This document shows positions 25,279 to 33,868 of a stretch of 38,494 nucleotides of DNA, one piece after another. The DNA is taken from NCBI GenBank assembly GCA_003719395.1, contig RHMC01000058.1, forward strand, positions 1-38,494. Direction: 5' to 3'. The notes beneath the pieces were generated by a model, which was given only the letters and a program-made list of their open reading frames with translations, did not search any database and was not told the DNA's origin. The position numbers and the translations under genes were made by a program. The stretch is from Streptomyces altiplanensis. GTDB taxonomy: Bacteria; Actinomycetota; Actinomycetes; Streptomycetales; Streptomycetaceae. Each line of letters opens with the position of its first letter. Within the stretch, counting starts at the first letter, position 1.

Positions 25279-25598
25279 TCAGACCACGATCGCCACGGCG
25301 AACCCGGCGAGGGCGATCGTGCAGGCCGTCGCCGCCAGTGCGGCGCGCACCGGCATCGGGGCCGGCCGGGCCGCGTTGCCGACGGCCTGGATGCGGCGGT
25401 GGGCGACCCGCAGGAACCCCAGCCAGACGAGCGCGCAGAGCGCCGAGGCGATCACGGGGCCACGCCGGTCCCGTCGTGGAGCGCCTGCTTCGCCGCGAGT
25501 ACGGCCACCACCGTGCAGGACAGCGTGGTCCTGCGCCAGGCCAGCCGGGTCCGCTCCGGCTGAAGGCCGGGGTCCCTGGCGGGGGCGGGGGCGGTCAA
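25279..25598 (-). CDS. DUF202 membrane protein (second copy), frameshifted
   Basis: Reconstructed as about 106 residues from a TTG at 25598 whose bases overlap the stop of the preceding DUF202 gene (TTGA). The N-terminal part RDPGLQPERTRLAWRRTTLSCTVVAVLAAKQAL is the DUF202 ERT(R/F)LAW signature plus the first helix. The frame breaks at a G4/C4 run (25456-25459) and resumes VIASALCALVWLGFLRVAHRR, ending with a helix AALAATACTIALAGFAVAIVV. Three transmembrane helices are expected. Function is unknown; DUF202 proteins often occur in pairs. Confidence 0.75.
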
Positions 25599-26001
25599 CG
25601 GCTGCCTCCCCAGCCGAAGAGGACGACCACACCATGGCGTACCGCGACGACGGCGACCACGAGGCTCAGCAGCGTCGGGAAGCGGGTGACGGGAAGATCC
25701 TCGCCGCGCCGCATGGCCCGCTCGCAGCGCACCCAGTGGTTGACCGCCCGCAGCGCGCACAGCACCCCGGCCGCCAGCAGCCCGAGCGCCATGCCGGCCG
25801 CCCCCCCCAGGCCAGGTCCGGCAGGAACTGGTCGACCGCGAAACCGCCGCCGATGAGAGCCAGCGCGGTACGGATCCAGGCGAGGAAGGTGCGCTCGTTG
25901 GCCAGCGAGAAGCGGTAGTCGGGGGTCTCGCCCTCTTCTCTGATGCGCTGCGGCGCGAACCACAGCCGCAGACTCCGCACGAACTCGATCACCCGTCGCA
26001 C
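25595..26001 (-). CDS. DUF202/YidH-like membrane protein (first copy), frameshifted
   Basis: Reconstructed as about 135 residues from a GTG at 26001 (or the GTG at 25992, giving MIEFVRSLRLW). The sequence WFAPQRIREEGETPDYRFSLANERTFLAWIRTALALIGGGFAVDQFL is the complete YidH-type N-terminus. A C8 run at 25801-25808 appears one base short; beyond it the protein continues AAGMALGLLAAGVLCALRAVNHWVRCERAMRRGEDLPVTRFP and a third helix ending FGWGGSR. It is coupled to the second DUF202 gene by a 4-bp overlap and follows the Nudix gene by one base, so the three are probably one operon. Confidence 0.8.
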
Positions 26002-26002
26002 C

Positions 26003-26569
26003 CTACCGGCCGGATTCGGTCGAACCGTCCCGGAAGGCGCGCAGCCGTTCCCACGCCGCCAGGCCGTCCGGCACCCACTCCCACCCCGGGCCGGCGAGCC
26101 GCTGCTCCAGCTCCGCCCGGGTCAGGAAGGCGTGCCACGCGACTTCCTCCGGCTGTGGGTTCACCGGCGGATCGCAGCGCACCTCGTAGACGTACGACCA
26201 CCAGGTCCGCGTGGCGTCGCCGCTCTCGTACAGGAACTTGAACAGCGGCACGGGCGCGGGCAGCCCCGGGACGCCCAGCTCCTCCTCCGCCTCCCGCAGC
26301 GCCGCCTCGTCGTACGACTCGCCCGCGCCGACGACCCCGCCCACGAACATGTCGTACATCGAGGGGAAGACCAGCTTCACCGGCGTCCTGCGGTGCACGA
26401 AGTACCGGCCCTCGCCGTCCCGCGCCAGGACGAAGACGCAGCGGTGGCGCAGACCGCGCGCGTACGCCTCACCGCGCGGGGCCTGCCCGATCACCTCGTC
26501 GTTCTCGTCGACGATGTCCAGGATCTCGTCAGCGGGGTTCGCCGGACTCGCCGGACTCACAGGATTCAT
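26003..26569 (-). CDS. Nudix hydrolase
   Basis: The intact 188-residue protein begins MNPVSPASPANPADEILDIVDENDEVIG. The Nudix box spans about 77-100 and matches G-x5-E-x7-REUxEExGU exactly (G78, E84, R92-E93, E96-E97, G99). The preceding DIVDENDEVIGQAPRGEAYARGLRHRCVFVL layout is that of the IDI-like/YfcD branch of Nudix enzymes. It hydrolyses a nucleoside diphosphate linked to another group; the substrate is unassigned. It is first in a leftward cluster with the DUF202 pair and divergent from the FAD dehydrogenase over 120 bp. Confidence 0.92.
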   Translation of the reverse strand: MNPVSPASPANPADEILDIVDENDEVIGQAPRGEAYARGLRHRCVFVLARDGEGRYFVHRRTPVKLVFPSMYDMFVGGVVGAGESYDEAALREAEEELGVPGLPAPVPLFKFLYESGDATRTWWSYVYEVRCDPPVNPQPEEVAWHAFLTRAELEQRLAGPGWEWVPDGLAAWERLRAFRDGSTESGR

Positions 26570-26689
26570 GCGGCCATCCAATCCCACCCCCGTGGGCCTG
26601 TTGACGCTCCGCCCGCCGCTGCCGAAGATCTGACGCACGAGTAACTTCCCGCTCGGATCGTTCCACTCGCCCCGGCAAGGACGGAAACC

Positions 26690-28345
26690 ATGGCGTACGA
26701 CGCTGATGTGATCGTGATCGGGGCGGGCCTCGCCGGTCTGGCGGCCACCGCGGAACTCGTCGACGCGGGCCGCAAAGTGATCCTGCTCGACCAGGAGCCC
26801 GAACAGTCCTTCGGCGGCCAGGCGCACTGGTCCTTCGGCGGGCTCTTCTTCGTCGACTCTCCCGAGCAGCGCCGCATGCGCATCAAGGACAGCCGCGAGC
26901 TGGCCCTCCAGGACTGGCACGGCACGGCCGGCTTCGACCGGGAGGAGGACCACTGGCCGCGCAAGTGGGCCGAGGCGTACGTCGACTTCGCCGCCGGTGA
27001 GAAGAGGGCCTGGCTGCACGGGCAGGGCGTGCGCTTCTTCCCGGTCGTCGGCTGGGCCGAGCGCGGCGGTTACGACGCCACCGGACACGGCAACTCCGTA
27101 CCCCGCTTCCACATCACCTGGGGCACGGGCCCCGGCATCGTCGCCCCCTTCGAGCGTCGCGTGCGGGAGGGGGTGGCGCGCGGCCTGGTCCGGCTGAGGT
27201 TCCGCCACCGCGTCACCGGGCTCGCCCGCAGCGCCGGATCGGTGGACACCGTCACCGGGGAGGTCCTGGAGCCCTCGGCCGCCGAGCGCGGCGCCGCCAG
27301 CAGCCGGGAGGCGACCGGGTCCTTCGAGCTCAGGGCCCAGGCGGTGATCGTCACCTCGGGCGGCATCGGCGGCAACCACGATCTCGTCCGCGCCAACTGG
27401 CCGCAGCGGCTCGGCACGCCGCCCGCCTCGATGCTCTCCGGCGTCCCCGCGCACGTCGACGGCCTGATGCTCGGCGTCACGGAGGCGGCCGGCGGCCGCA
27501 TGATCAACCGCGACCGGATGTGGCACTACACCGAGGGCATCCAGAACTGGAACCCCGTCTGGGCCAGGCACGGCATCCGCATCCTGCCGGGCCCCTCGTC
27601 CCTCTGGTTCGACGCCCGCGGCAGGCGGCTGCCCGTGCCCCTCTTCCCCGGCTTCGACACCCTGGGCACGCTCGACCACATCATGAAGACCGGGTACGAC
27701 TACACCTGGTTCGTCCTCGATCAGAAGATCATCGGCAAGGAGTTCGCGCTCTCGGGGTCCGAGCAGAACCCGGACCTGACGGGGAAGTCGGTGCGCGACG
27801 TCATCGGCCGGGCGCGGGCGGACGTACCGGCGCCGGTCAAGGCGTTCATGGACAGGGGCGCGGACTTCGTCGTCGAGAAGGACCTGGCCTCACTGGTGCG
27901 CGGCATGAACGCGCTCACCGAGGAGCCGCTGATCGACGAGGCCGCGCTGCGCCGCGAGATCACCGCCCGCGACCGCGAGGTCACCAACACCTTCACCAAG
28001 GACCTCCAGGTGATGGCGATCCGGGGCGCCCGCAACTACCTGGGCGACAAGCTGATCCGTACGGCGCCGCCGCACCGCATCCTCGACCCCCAGGCGGGCC
28101 CGCTCATCGCCGTACGCCTGCACATCCTCACCCGCAAGTCACTCGGCGGGCTGGAGACCGACCTGTCCTCGCGGGTGCTCACGGAGGGCGGCGGCGCACT
28201 GCCCGGCGTGTACGCGGCGGGCGAGGCGGCGGGGTTCGGCGGAGGCGGCGTGCACGGCTACCGCTCCCTGGAAGGCACCTTCCTGGGCGGCTGCCTCTTC
28301 TCCGGCCGCACGGCGGGCCGAGCGGCGGCGAAGGCGGTGGCGTAG
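26690..28345 (+). CDS. FAD-binding dehydrogenase (fumarate-reductase/KsdD-like flavoprotein)
   Basis: This intact protein has 551 residues. The dinucleotide-binding loop GAGLAGLAA starts at residue 11, with DQEPEQSFGGQAHWSFGG closing the FAD site. The C-terminus has GVYAAGEAAGFGGGGVHGYRSLEGTFLGGCLFSGRTAG, the second FAD-contact motif of succinate-dehydrogenase/fumarate-reductase-like flavoproteins. The branch includes 3-ketosteroid delta1-dehydrogenases and is generally annotated only as FAD-binding dehydrogenase; the electron acceptor and substrate are unknown. No iron-sulfur or membrane subunit lies nearby, so it is a soluble single-subunit enzyme. It converges with the ASCH gene. Confidence 0.92.
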   Translation: MAYDADVIVIGAGLAGLAATAELVDAGRKVILLDQEPEQSFGGQAHWSFGGLFFVDSPEQRRMRIKDSRELALQDWHGTAGFDREEDHWPRKWAEAYVDFAAGEKRAWLHGQGVRFFPVVGWAERGGYDATGHGNSVPRFHITWGTGPGIVAPFERRVREGVARGLVRLRFRHRVTGLARSAGSVDTVTGEVLEPSAAERGAASSREATGSFELRAQAVIVTSGGIGGNHDLVRANWPQRLGTPPASMLSGVPAHVDGLMLGVTEAAGGRMINRDRMWHYTEGIQNWNPVWARHGIRILPGPSSLWFDARGRRLPVPLFPGFDTLGTLDHIMKTGYDYTWFVLDQKIIGKEFALSGSEQNPDLTGKSVRDVIGRARADVPAPVKAFMDRGADFVVEKDLASLVRGMNALTEEPLIDEAALRREITARDREVTNTFTKDLQVMAIRGARNYLGDKLIRTAPPHRILDPQAGPLIAVRLHILTRKSLGGLETDLSSRVLTEGGGALPGVYAAGEAAGFGGGGVHGYRSLEGTFLGGCLFSGRTAGRAAAKAVA

Positions 28346-28412
28346 GCGGCGGCACGGGGGCGGCGAAGGCGGTGCGGACGGCGGCGCAAGGAGGCGGCGC
28401 GGACGGCGGCGC
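28324..28412. repeat. GGC-rich direct repeats in a convergent gap
   Basis: GGCGGCGAAGGCGGTG occurs at 28324-28339 and again at 28359-28374; GCGGACGGCGGCGC occurs at 28374-28387 and 28399-28412. They span the 3' end of the FAD dehydrogenase gene and the 93-bp gap before the ASCH gene. This is slippage-prone low-complexity sequence, and no separate terminator stands out. Confidence 0.8.
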
Positions 28413-28438
28413 GGGCCCAGCCGCCGCGGGCGCACCGC

Positions 28439-28878
28439 CTACGCCGGCTCCGCCCCGTCCAGCCGCTCCACGACCCGGAAGCGCTCGGCGACGACCAGCG
28501 TCGTGTCGTCGACCGTGAACTCCGGGTCGCCCAGCGCCTCCCGCATCTCCTCGCTGTGCCAGAACCTCTCGTGCCCCGCGCGCCAGGCGGCGACCGACGT
28601 GTACCCCTCGCCCTCGTCCAGCGCGTGCTGGAGGTCCACGTCGCCGAGCGCCAGCACCCGCACCTCGGTCAGCTCGACCACCGCGACCTCGCGGCCGTCC
28701 GAGTCGATCACCACGGAACGCTCACCGGCCGGCGGCAGCTCCTCCTTCTCCGCTCGTACTCGGCGAGCAGACCGGTCGTCGACACTTTCTCGCCGGCCAG
28801 CACGGCGGCGACCAGCCGGTCGCGCAGCGGCCCGGGAAAGGCGAACAGGCACGGCGGCAGCGGTGAGCGTTCAGACAT
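28439..28878 (-). CDS. ASCH domain protein, frameshifted
   Basis: Reconstructed as about 146 residues from the ATG at 28878: MSERSPLPPCLFAFPGPLRDRLVAAVLAGEKVSTTGLLAEYER, then, after a one-base loss near 28747-28753, EKEELPPAGERSVVIDSDGREVAVVELTEVRVLALGDVDLQHALDEGEGYTSVAAWRAGHERFW. The G-E-K-xx-T start, the VVELTEVRV strand and the ALDEGEGY...W..GH segment are typical of ASCH (PUA-related) proteins, which bind RNA or act on modified nucleosides such as N4-acetylcytidine. It is divergent from the DasR-box operon. Confidence 0.82.
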
Positions 28879-28955
28879 GCGACAAGACTAGGTGCTGGGG
28901 GAAGCGGGGCGCGGGAGATCGGGCCGAGTTCAACTACCGCACCGCAGCTCAAAGT

Positions 28956-28976
28956 TGGTCCAGACCGGCCTTGACG
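28956..28976 (+). promoter_or_regulatory. DasR (dre)-like box with adjacent -35
   Basis: TGGTCCAGACC (28956-28966) matches the dre core TGGTCTAGACCA at ten of eleven positions and equals the direct-repeat element long known from Streptomyces chitinase promoters. A TTGACG -35 (28971-28976) follows directly, 70 bp before the start of the repeat-protein/APC operon. Confidence 0.6.
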
Positions 28977-29045
28977 TGAAGCGCCCCCTACCGCTTTGCT
29001 GTGCGTGATCAGACGCTCGCACTCTGCGCCGTGGAGGACTCGCGG

Positions 29046-29998
29046 ATGCCCCCACCTCCGCCACCCCTCGGCCGCTCCCGCCGCCGGACCGACCACTCCT
29101 TCGACCCTGCCCTCGACGACGCCGAACTCGTCGCCGTACGTGCCCAGCTGTCCCAGGGCCGCTGGAGCAGGGCCCGTTCCCTGATCGCCGCGACCGGTAA
29201 CGACTGGGACCGCCGGGGCCACCGCCTCGTCGTGCTCGCCCAGGCCGCCGGCGCCGCCGCCTGGGCCGGGGACTGGGTGCTCGCCGAGCCCGAGAGCGCC
29301 GACGCCGTCACCCTCGTCGCCTGCGCCGCCGTCCTCGGTGCACTGCGCGGCAAGGAGCCCGAGGCCCTGGCGCGCGAGGCTGTGCCGCCGCGCCGCCGAG
29401 CACGCGCCCGCCGACCCGACTCCCTGGCTGGCCCTGCTGCTCCTGGCCCGTTCCCTCGGCACGGAGGAAGAAGTCACCCAGCTCTTCGACCAGGTGCGGC
29501 TGCGCCACCCCGAGCACCACCACGCCCACCACCTGATGGCGGCCCGCCTCGCCGAACGCAGGCCGGACACCGGAAGCGACCCGCTCCACGAGGTGTACGA
29601 CTTCGCAGCCTGGGCCGCCGAACAGGCCCCGGCCGACTCCCCGCTCGCCGTACTCCCCGTGGTCGCCCACGCCGAGCGCTACCGCAGCCCTCGCCGTCGC
29701 GGGCCGCGAGTCGAAGGACCCCGGGGCGTCCGGCCACTGGACGGGCCGCCGCGCCCGCCAGGTGATGAAGGCGGCGTTCGACTGGTGGCTGGAGTGGGAG
29801 CACGAGGGGCACCCGGCTCGCCTCGTCGACCTCAACTTCCTGGCCCACGCGAAGCTCTGCGAAGGCAGGCCCGCCGAGGCGGCCGCCCTCCTGGGCCGCA
29901 TCGGCCCGCACGCCACCGAAGCCCCGTGGTCGTACCCCGGCCGGGACCCGCAGCAGGCTTTCCGCGCCGCGCGCCGTGCCGCGCTCGGCATCGCATGA
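29046..29998 (+). CDS. Helical-repeat (TPR-like) protein of unknown function, two frameshifts
   Basis: Reconstructed as 316 residues from the ATG at 29046 (GGAGG 8 bp upstream), starting MPPPPPPLGRSRRRTDHSFDPALDDAELVAVRAQLSQGRW. Frames change near 29379-29384 and near 29684-29687 (one extra base each), with family sequence continuing: RRAAEHAPADPTPWLALLLLARSLGTEEEVTQLFDQVRLRHPEHHHAHHLM, then QVMKAAFDWWLEWEHEGHP and LVDLNFLAHAKLCEGRPAEAAALL. Alternating A-x-x-L helices suggest a TPR-like solenoid; no enzyme motif is seen. Homologues are common in streptomycetes. It is followed without gap by the permease, and both are predicted under the dre-like box. Confidence 0.78.
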
Positions 29999-30039
29999 CT
30001 CCGCACGACACGTCACCGAAGCGAAGGGACAACCCCGCC

Positions 30040-31590
30040 ATGTCGACGGGCAGTTCGAGCACGAGCGAGAAGAGCAGAAGCGCCGGCGCAAGCGGCGAGA
30101 TCCGTACGTACAAGGGGCAGGAGCGCGCGCTGCGGGCCGGCCGCCTCGGCACGACGGGTCTCCTGCTGTCCGTGCTGGCCGCGAGCGCCCCGCTCATGGT
30201 CGTCGCAGGTGTCATGCCCACTACATACGGCGTGACGGGCATCGTCGGGCAGCCCCTCCTCTTCGTCATCCTGGGCGTCGTCCTGATGCTGTTCAGCGTC
30301 GGATACGCCGAGATGAGCCGCCACGTCCACAACGCCGGCGCCTTCTACGCCTACATAGCCCGCGGCCTCGGCCCGACCGCCGGCGCCGGAGCCTCCCTGG
30401 TCGCCCTCGTCGCGTACAGCGCCATGCAGGTCGGCATCTACGGCATCCTCGGCTTCGAGATCTCCGGGATCTTCGCCACCTACCTCGGCATCACCCTCGC
30501 CTGGTGGATCCCCGCGCTCCTCGCCGTGCTGGTCGTCGGCGCGCTCGGCTGGCTCAAGATCGACCTCAACGCCAAGGTGCTCGGCGTCCTGCTGGTCGTC
30601 GAGTGCGCGCTCGTCGTGATCTTCGACGTGGCCGCGATCGCCGACCCGGCCAAGGAGGGCCTGTCCCTCCAGGCGTTCAACCCCGAGACCCTCTCTGGAG
30701 CCGGACTCGGCACCGCGCTCTGCTTCTGCATCGCCGCCTTCGTCGGCTTCGAGCAGGCCCCGGTGTACGCCGAGGAGACCAGCCGCCCGCAGATCGTCGT
30801 CTCCCGCGTGATGTTCCTCGCCGTCGGCTACGCCGCGCTCTTCCTGGCGCTGAGCGCCTGGGCGCTCAGCGTCGCGGCCGGCCCCGGCCAGATCGTCAAG
30901 GTGGCGGGGGAGCAGGGGCCCGGCCTCCTCTTCGCCCTCACCGAGAGCAGGCTCGGCTCCACCTTCACCGACGTACTCCACATCCTCTTCGTGACCGGCA
31001 TGTTCGCGGCGCTGCTCAGTTTCCACAACGTCGTCGCGCGGTACGCCTTCGCGATGGGCCGCGAGGGCCTGCTGCCCGCCTCCTTCGGACGTACGAACAA
31101 GACGAGCGGCGCGCCCGCCGCCGGCTCCCTGCTCCAGTCCGGCGTCTCCGCGGCCGTCGTCTCGCCTTCGCGCTCACCGACGACAAGGCCGGCCGGCGAC
31201 CCGACCGTGCCGGTGCTGCACCTGTTCACCTGGATGGACGTCGGCGCGCTCGGCGTCATCGTGCTGATGGCCGCGGCGTCGCTCGCGGTCATCACCTTCT
31301 TCGTACGCCGCGGGGCCGGCCGGGCGCAGGCGGGACGTCTGGTGGCCTCCGGCACCGCCGGGGCGGCCCTGCTGGTCATCGCGTTCTACACGGTCAAGGA
31401 CTTCGGCGTGCTCGTGGGCGCGGGCCCGGGTTCCGCACTGAGCTGGGTCCTGCCGGGTGTCATCGGCGCCGCACTCGCCGCGGGCCTGGTGTACGGCGCC
31501 GTACTGCGCCGCGCGAAGCCCGAGGTGCACGCCCGGACCGGCCTGGGCAACGAGGCGTTCCAGCTGGAGAAGCAGGCCACCGAAGCCTGA
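30040..31590 (+). CDS. APC family amino-acid/amine permease
   Basis: The 516-residue product begins MSTGSSSTSEKSRSAGASGEIRTYKGQERALRAGRLGTTGLLLSVLAASAPLMVVAGVMP and has about 12 helices. The GVTGIVGQPLLF and FCIAAFVGFEQAPVYAEETSRPQ segments are typical of APC-superfamily permeases. The start at 30040 has GAAGGGAC upstream; an ATG at 29995 overlapping the previous stop is possible and would add 15 residues. About residues 375-387 (31160-31195) read SPSRSPTTRPA where LAFALTDDKPA would be expected; one lost and one gained base would scramble only that stretch. The substrate is unknown. GlcNAc-linked control is suggested by the dre-like box. Confidence 0.9.
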   Translation: MSTGSSSTSEKSRSAGASGEIRTYKGQERALRAGRLGTTGLLLSVLAASAPLMVVAGVMPTTYGVTGIVGQPLLFVILGVVLMLFSVGYAEMSRHVHNAGAFYAYIARGLGPTAGAGASLVALVAYSAMQVGIYGILGFEISGIFATYLGITLAWWIPALLAVLVVGALGWLKIDLNAKVLGVLLVVECALVVIFDVAAIADPAKEGLSLQAFNPETLSGAGLGTALCFCIAAFVGFEQAPVYAEETSRPQIVVSRVMFLAVGYAALFLALSAWALSVAAGPGQIVKVAGEQGPGLLFALTESRLGSTFTDVLHILFVTGMFAALLSFHNVVARYAFAMGREGLLPASFGRTNKTSGAPAAGSLLQSGVSAAVVSPSRSPTTRPAGDPTVPVLHLFTWMDVGALGVIVLMAAASLAVITFFVRRGAGRAQAGRLVASGTAGAALLVIAFYTVKDFGVLVGAGPGSALSWVLPGVIGAALAAGLVYGAVLRRAKPEVHARTGLGNEAFQLEKQATEA

Positions 31591-31623
31591 CGGCGTCCGG
31601 GGCAGGTCCGGCGGAAGTCTGAC

Positions 31624-31664
31624 GGGCACCCGCGGTCCCCGGCCCCCGGCGGCCGCGGGTGCCC
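31624..31664 (+). terminator. Strong hairpin after the APC permease
   Basis: GGGCACCCGCGG (31624-31635) and CCGCGGGTGCCC (31653-31664) form a perfect 12-bp stem with a 17-base loop, 34 bp after the permease stop. It has no U tract. It lies just before the pseudogene start at 31675. Confidence 0.65.
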
Positions 31665-31674
31665 GAATCGTCCT

Positions 31675-32300
31675 GTGACTCCTCAGCCGGCCGGCGGCCC
31701 GGACGGCGGTGGCGCTCCCGTCGGCCGCCGCCCCGTCCTCGGCATGCCGGGCCCGGGCGCCGCGGGCCTGGTCACCGCGCCGTACCTCCAGAGCGGGATC
31801 GACTCCTTCCCCGGCCCGGCCGCGGAGAAGGACCCCACCGGCCTGACCGGCCTCCTCCCCGGCAAAGGCGGCTTCCGCTGCTGCTCGGCCGGCCTCCTGC
31901 GTACGCGCCAGGGCCCGGAGCACTGCCGGCTCACGGCGGGCGGTCCCGTCGAGCGGCCCGCCGCCCGCACCCCCCCGGCGACCTGCGTGCGACGGAGCAG
32001 AACCACACCGTGCGTGACGCCCGGTGCGTCACCGGGCGGCGGGTACCGGACACGCCCTTCGAAGGCGTACGGCTGTCGCGGCCACTGACCGCGGCGCGTG
32101 CGAGACCCCGAGGGCAGGGCCGTCCGCTTCACCTGCTTCGACGGTACGTACAGCGGGAGCCGCACCCTCCAGCCAGGCCCGCAGGGCGGACGTACTGCTC
32201 GCGCTGCGCATGCGGGACAAGCCGCTCGGCCACGCGCACGGCGGCCCGGTGCGGCCACCTTCGTCCACGGCCGGCTCAACTTCCGCCGCAGGGACGGCGA
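31675..32300 (+). pseudogene. Decayed sulfite-oxidase-type molybdopterin-dependent oxidoreductase
   Basis: Pieces of this family appear in order but in shifting frames: VGRRPVLGMPGPGAAGLVTAPYLQSGIDSF (membrane or Tat-like N-terminal segment), DPTGLTGLLPGKGGFRCCSA, CRLTAGGPVERP, LRATEQNHTVRDARCVTGRRVPDTPFEGVRLSR (the Mo-ligand Cys region, normally CVTGW), RAVRFTCFDGTY and LLALRMRDKPLGHAHGGPVR. The usual LYVAPMYFYKSAKW continuation is not recognisable. Besides at least four frame changes there are many disruptive substitutions (Pro in the N-terminal helix, CC for YY, R for W). So this looks like real decay, unlike the single-indel genes around it. Sequence from 32300 to 32437 shows no feature. 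Confidence 0.7.
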
Positions 32301-32437
32301 TCGCCGGACACGCGGGGACGGCCCTGATGCGCCCGCAGTCCCGGCGCGGCATGCGCACCGGGACTGCGGACCGTCAACGGGCGGAACGGGAAGGCCCGTC
32401 GGGGGCGGTGGAGCACGGAGCCCCGCCGGGCCAGGGC

Positions 32438-33835
32438 CTAAAGGACGAGTGACAACAGCAGCACGAAGACCAGCGAGACCACCGAGATGATCGTCTCCAT
32501 CACCGACCAGGTCTTGACGGTCTGGCCGACGTCCATGCCGAAGTACTCCTTCACCAGCCAGAACCCGGCGTCGTTGACGTGGCTGAAGAAGAGCGAGCCC
32601 GCACCCACCGCGAGCACCAGCAGCGCCGTGTGCGACGTCGACATGTCGGCCGCGAGCGGGGCGACGAGACCGGCCGCCGAGATGGTGGCCACGGTCGCCG
32701 AGCCCGTCGCGAGCCGGATGGCGACGGCGATCAGCCAGGCCAGCAGCAGCGTCGGGATCGCCCAGTCCTTGGAGAAGTCCAGGATCATCTGGCCGACGCC
32801 CACGTCGATGAGCGTCTGCTTGAAGCCGCCGCCCGCGCCGACGATCATCAGCATGCCCGCGATCGGGGCGAGCGACTTCTCGACGGTCGAGGAGAGGCGG
32901 TCCTTGGTGAACCCGGCGGCGCGGCCCAGGGTGAAGAGTCCCACCAGTACGGCGGCGAGCAGCGCGATCAGCGGCGAGCCGATGACGTCCGTGACCCGCT
33001 GGACGACGTTCTCGGGATCGTTGACCACGATGTCCACGAGCGCCTTGGCCAGCATCAGCACGACCGGCAGCATCACCGTGGCGACGGTCGCGCCGAAGCC
33101 GGGACGGCGCTCCAGGTCCTCGGACGGACGCTGAAGAACCATCTTCTCGGGCACCGGTACGTCGACCCAGCGGGCGGCGTACTTCGAGAAGAGCGGCCCC
33201 GCGATGATCACGGTCGGGATCGCGACGAGCACACCGAGCGCCAGCGTGACGCCCAGGTTGGCGCCGATCGCGTCGATCGCGACCAGCGGACCGGGGTGCG
33301 GCGGGATCAGCCCGTGCATCACGGACAGGCCGGCCAGCGCCGGGATGCCGATCCGCATCAGCGAGTAGTTGCCGCGCTTGGCGACCAGCAGCACCACCGG
33401 GATCAGCAGCACGATGCCGACCTCGAAGAAGAGCGGCAGACCGATGATGCTCGCGATCAGCACCATCGCCCAGGGCATCGCCCGGCCGCTCGCCTTCGCG
33501 AGGATCGTGTCGACGATCTGGTCCGCGCCGCCGGAGTCGGCGAGCAGCTTGCCGAGGATCGCGCCGAGCGCGATCAGTACGCCGACGCCCGCGACCGTGT
33601 TGCCGAGGCCGGTCGAGAAGCTGGAGATGGCCTTGTCGAGGGGGGCACCCGCGAACGCCCCGAGCGCCAGCGACCCGATGGTCAGCGCCAGGAAGGCGTG
33701 GAGCTTGAACTTCGTAATGAGCAGGACGATGACGGCGATGCCCGCGAGGACTGCTATCCCCAACTGGCCGTTGCCCGCCGAGGTGATCGGCTCGACGGCG
33801 TCCGCTGCCAGCGTCTCGACGCTGAGACTGGTCAC
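32438..33835 (-). CDS. gntP: GntP family gluconate:H+ symporter
   Basis: The intact 465-residue product begins MTSLSVETLAADAVEPITSAGNGQLG and has 12-14 transmembrane helices. GntP-family hallmarks are GLPLFFEVGIVLLIPVV, GLSVMHGLIPPHPGPLVAID and the C-terminal AVGAGSLFFSHVNDAGFWLVKEYFG. It takes up gluconate or a related aldonate with protons across the cytoplasmic membrane. It follows the gluconokinase gene by 33 bp on the same strand, and both are divergent from a GntR regulator across an operator-containing gap, giving a complete uptake-phosphorylation-regulation unit. Confidence 0.95.
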   Translation of the reverse strand: MTSLSVETLAADAVEPITSAGNGQLGIAVLAGIAVIVLLITKFKLHAFLALTIGSLALGAFAGAPLDKAISSFSTGLGNTVAGVGVLIALGAILGKLLADSGGADQIVDTILAKASGRAMPWAMVLIASIIGLPLFFEVGIVLLIPVVLLVAKRGNYSLMRIGIPALAGLSVMHGLIPPHPGPLVAIDAIGANLGVTLALGVLVAIPTVIIAGPLFSKYAARWVDVPVPEKMVLQRPSEDLERRPGFGATVATVMLPVVLMLAKALVDIVVNDPENVVQRVTDVIGSPLIALLAAVLVGLFTLGRAAGFTKDRLSSTVEKSLAPIAGMLMIVGAGGGFKQTLIDVGVGQMILDFSKDWAIPTLLLAWLIAVAIRLATGSATVATISAAGLVAPLAADMSTSHTALLVLAVGAGSLFFSHVNDAGFWLVKEYFGMDVGQTVKTWSVMETIISVVSLVFVLLLSLVL

Positions 33836-33868
33836 GGTCTTCTTCTTTCTGAAGTTCTTCCTGAAGTC

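Noticed and set aside
31624..31664. Perfect 12-bp inverted repeats as insertion-sequence ends
   Set aside because: The 17-bp between them cannot hold a transposase and no target duplication flanks them; a terminator after the permease explains them.
32300..32437. Small genes between the molybdoenzyme relic and gntP
   Set aside because: Short frames here have no ribosome site, codon bias or family resemblance.
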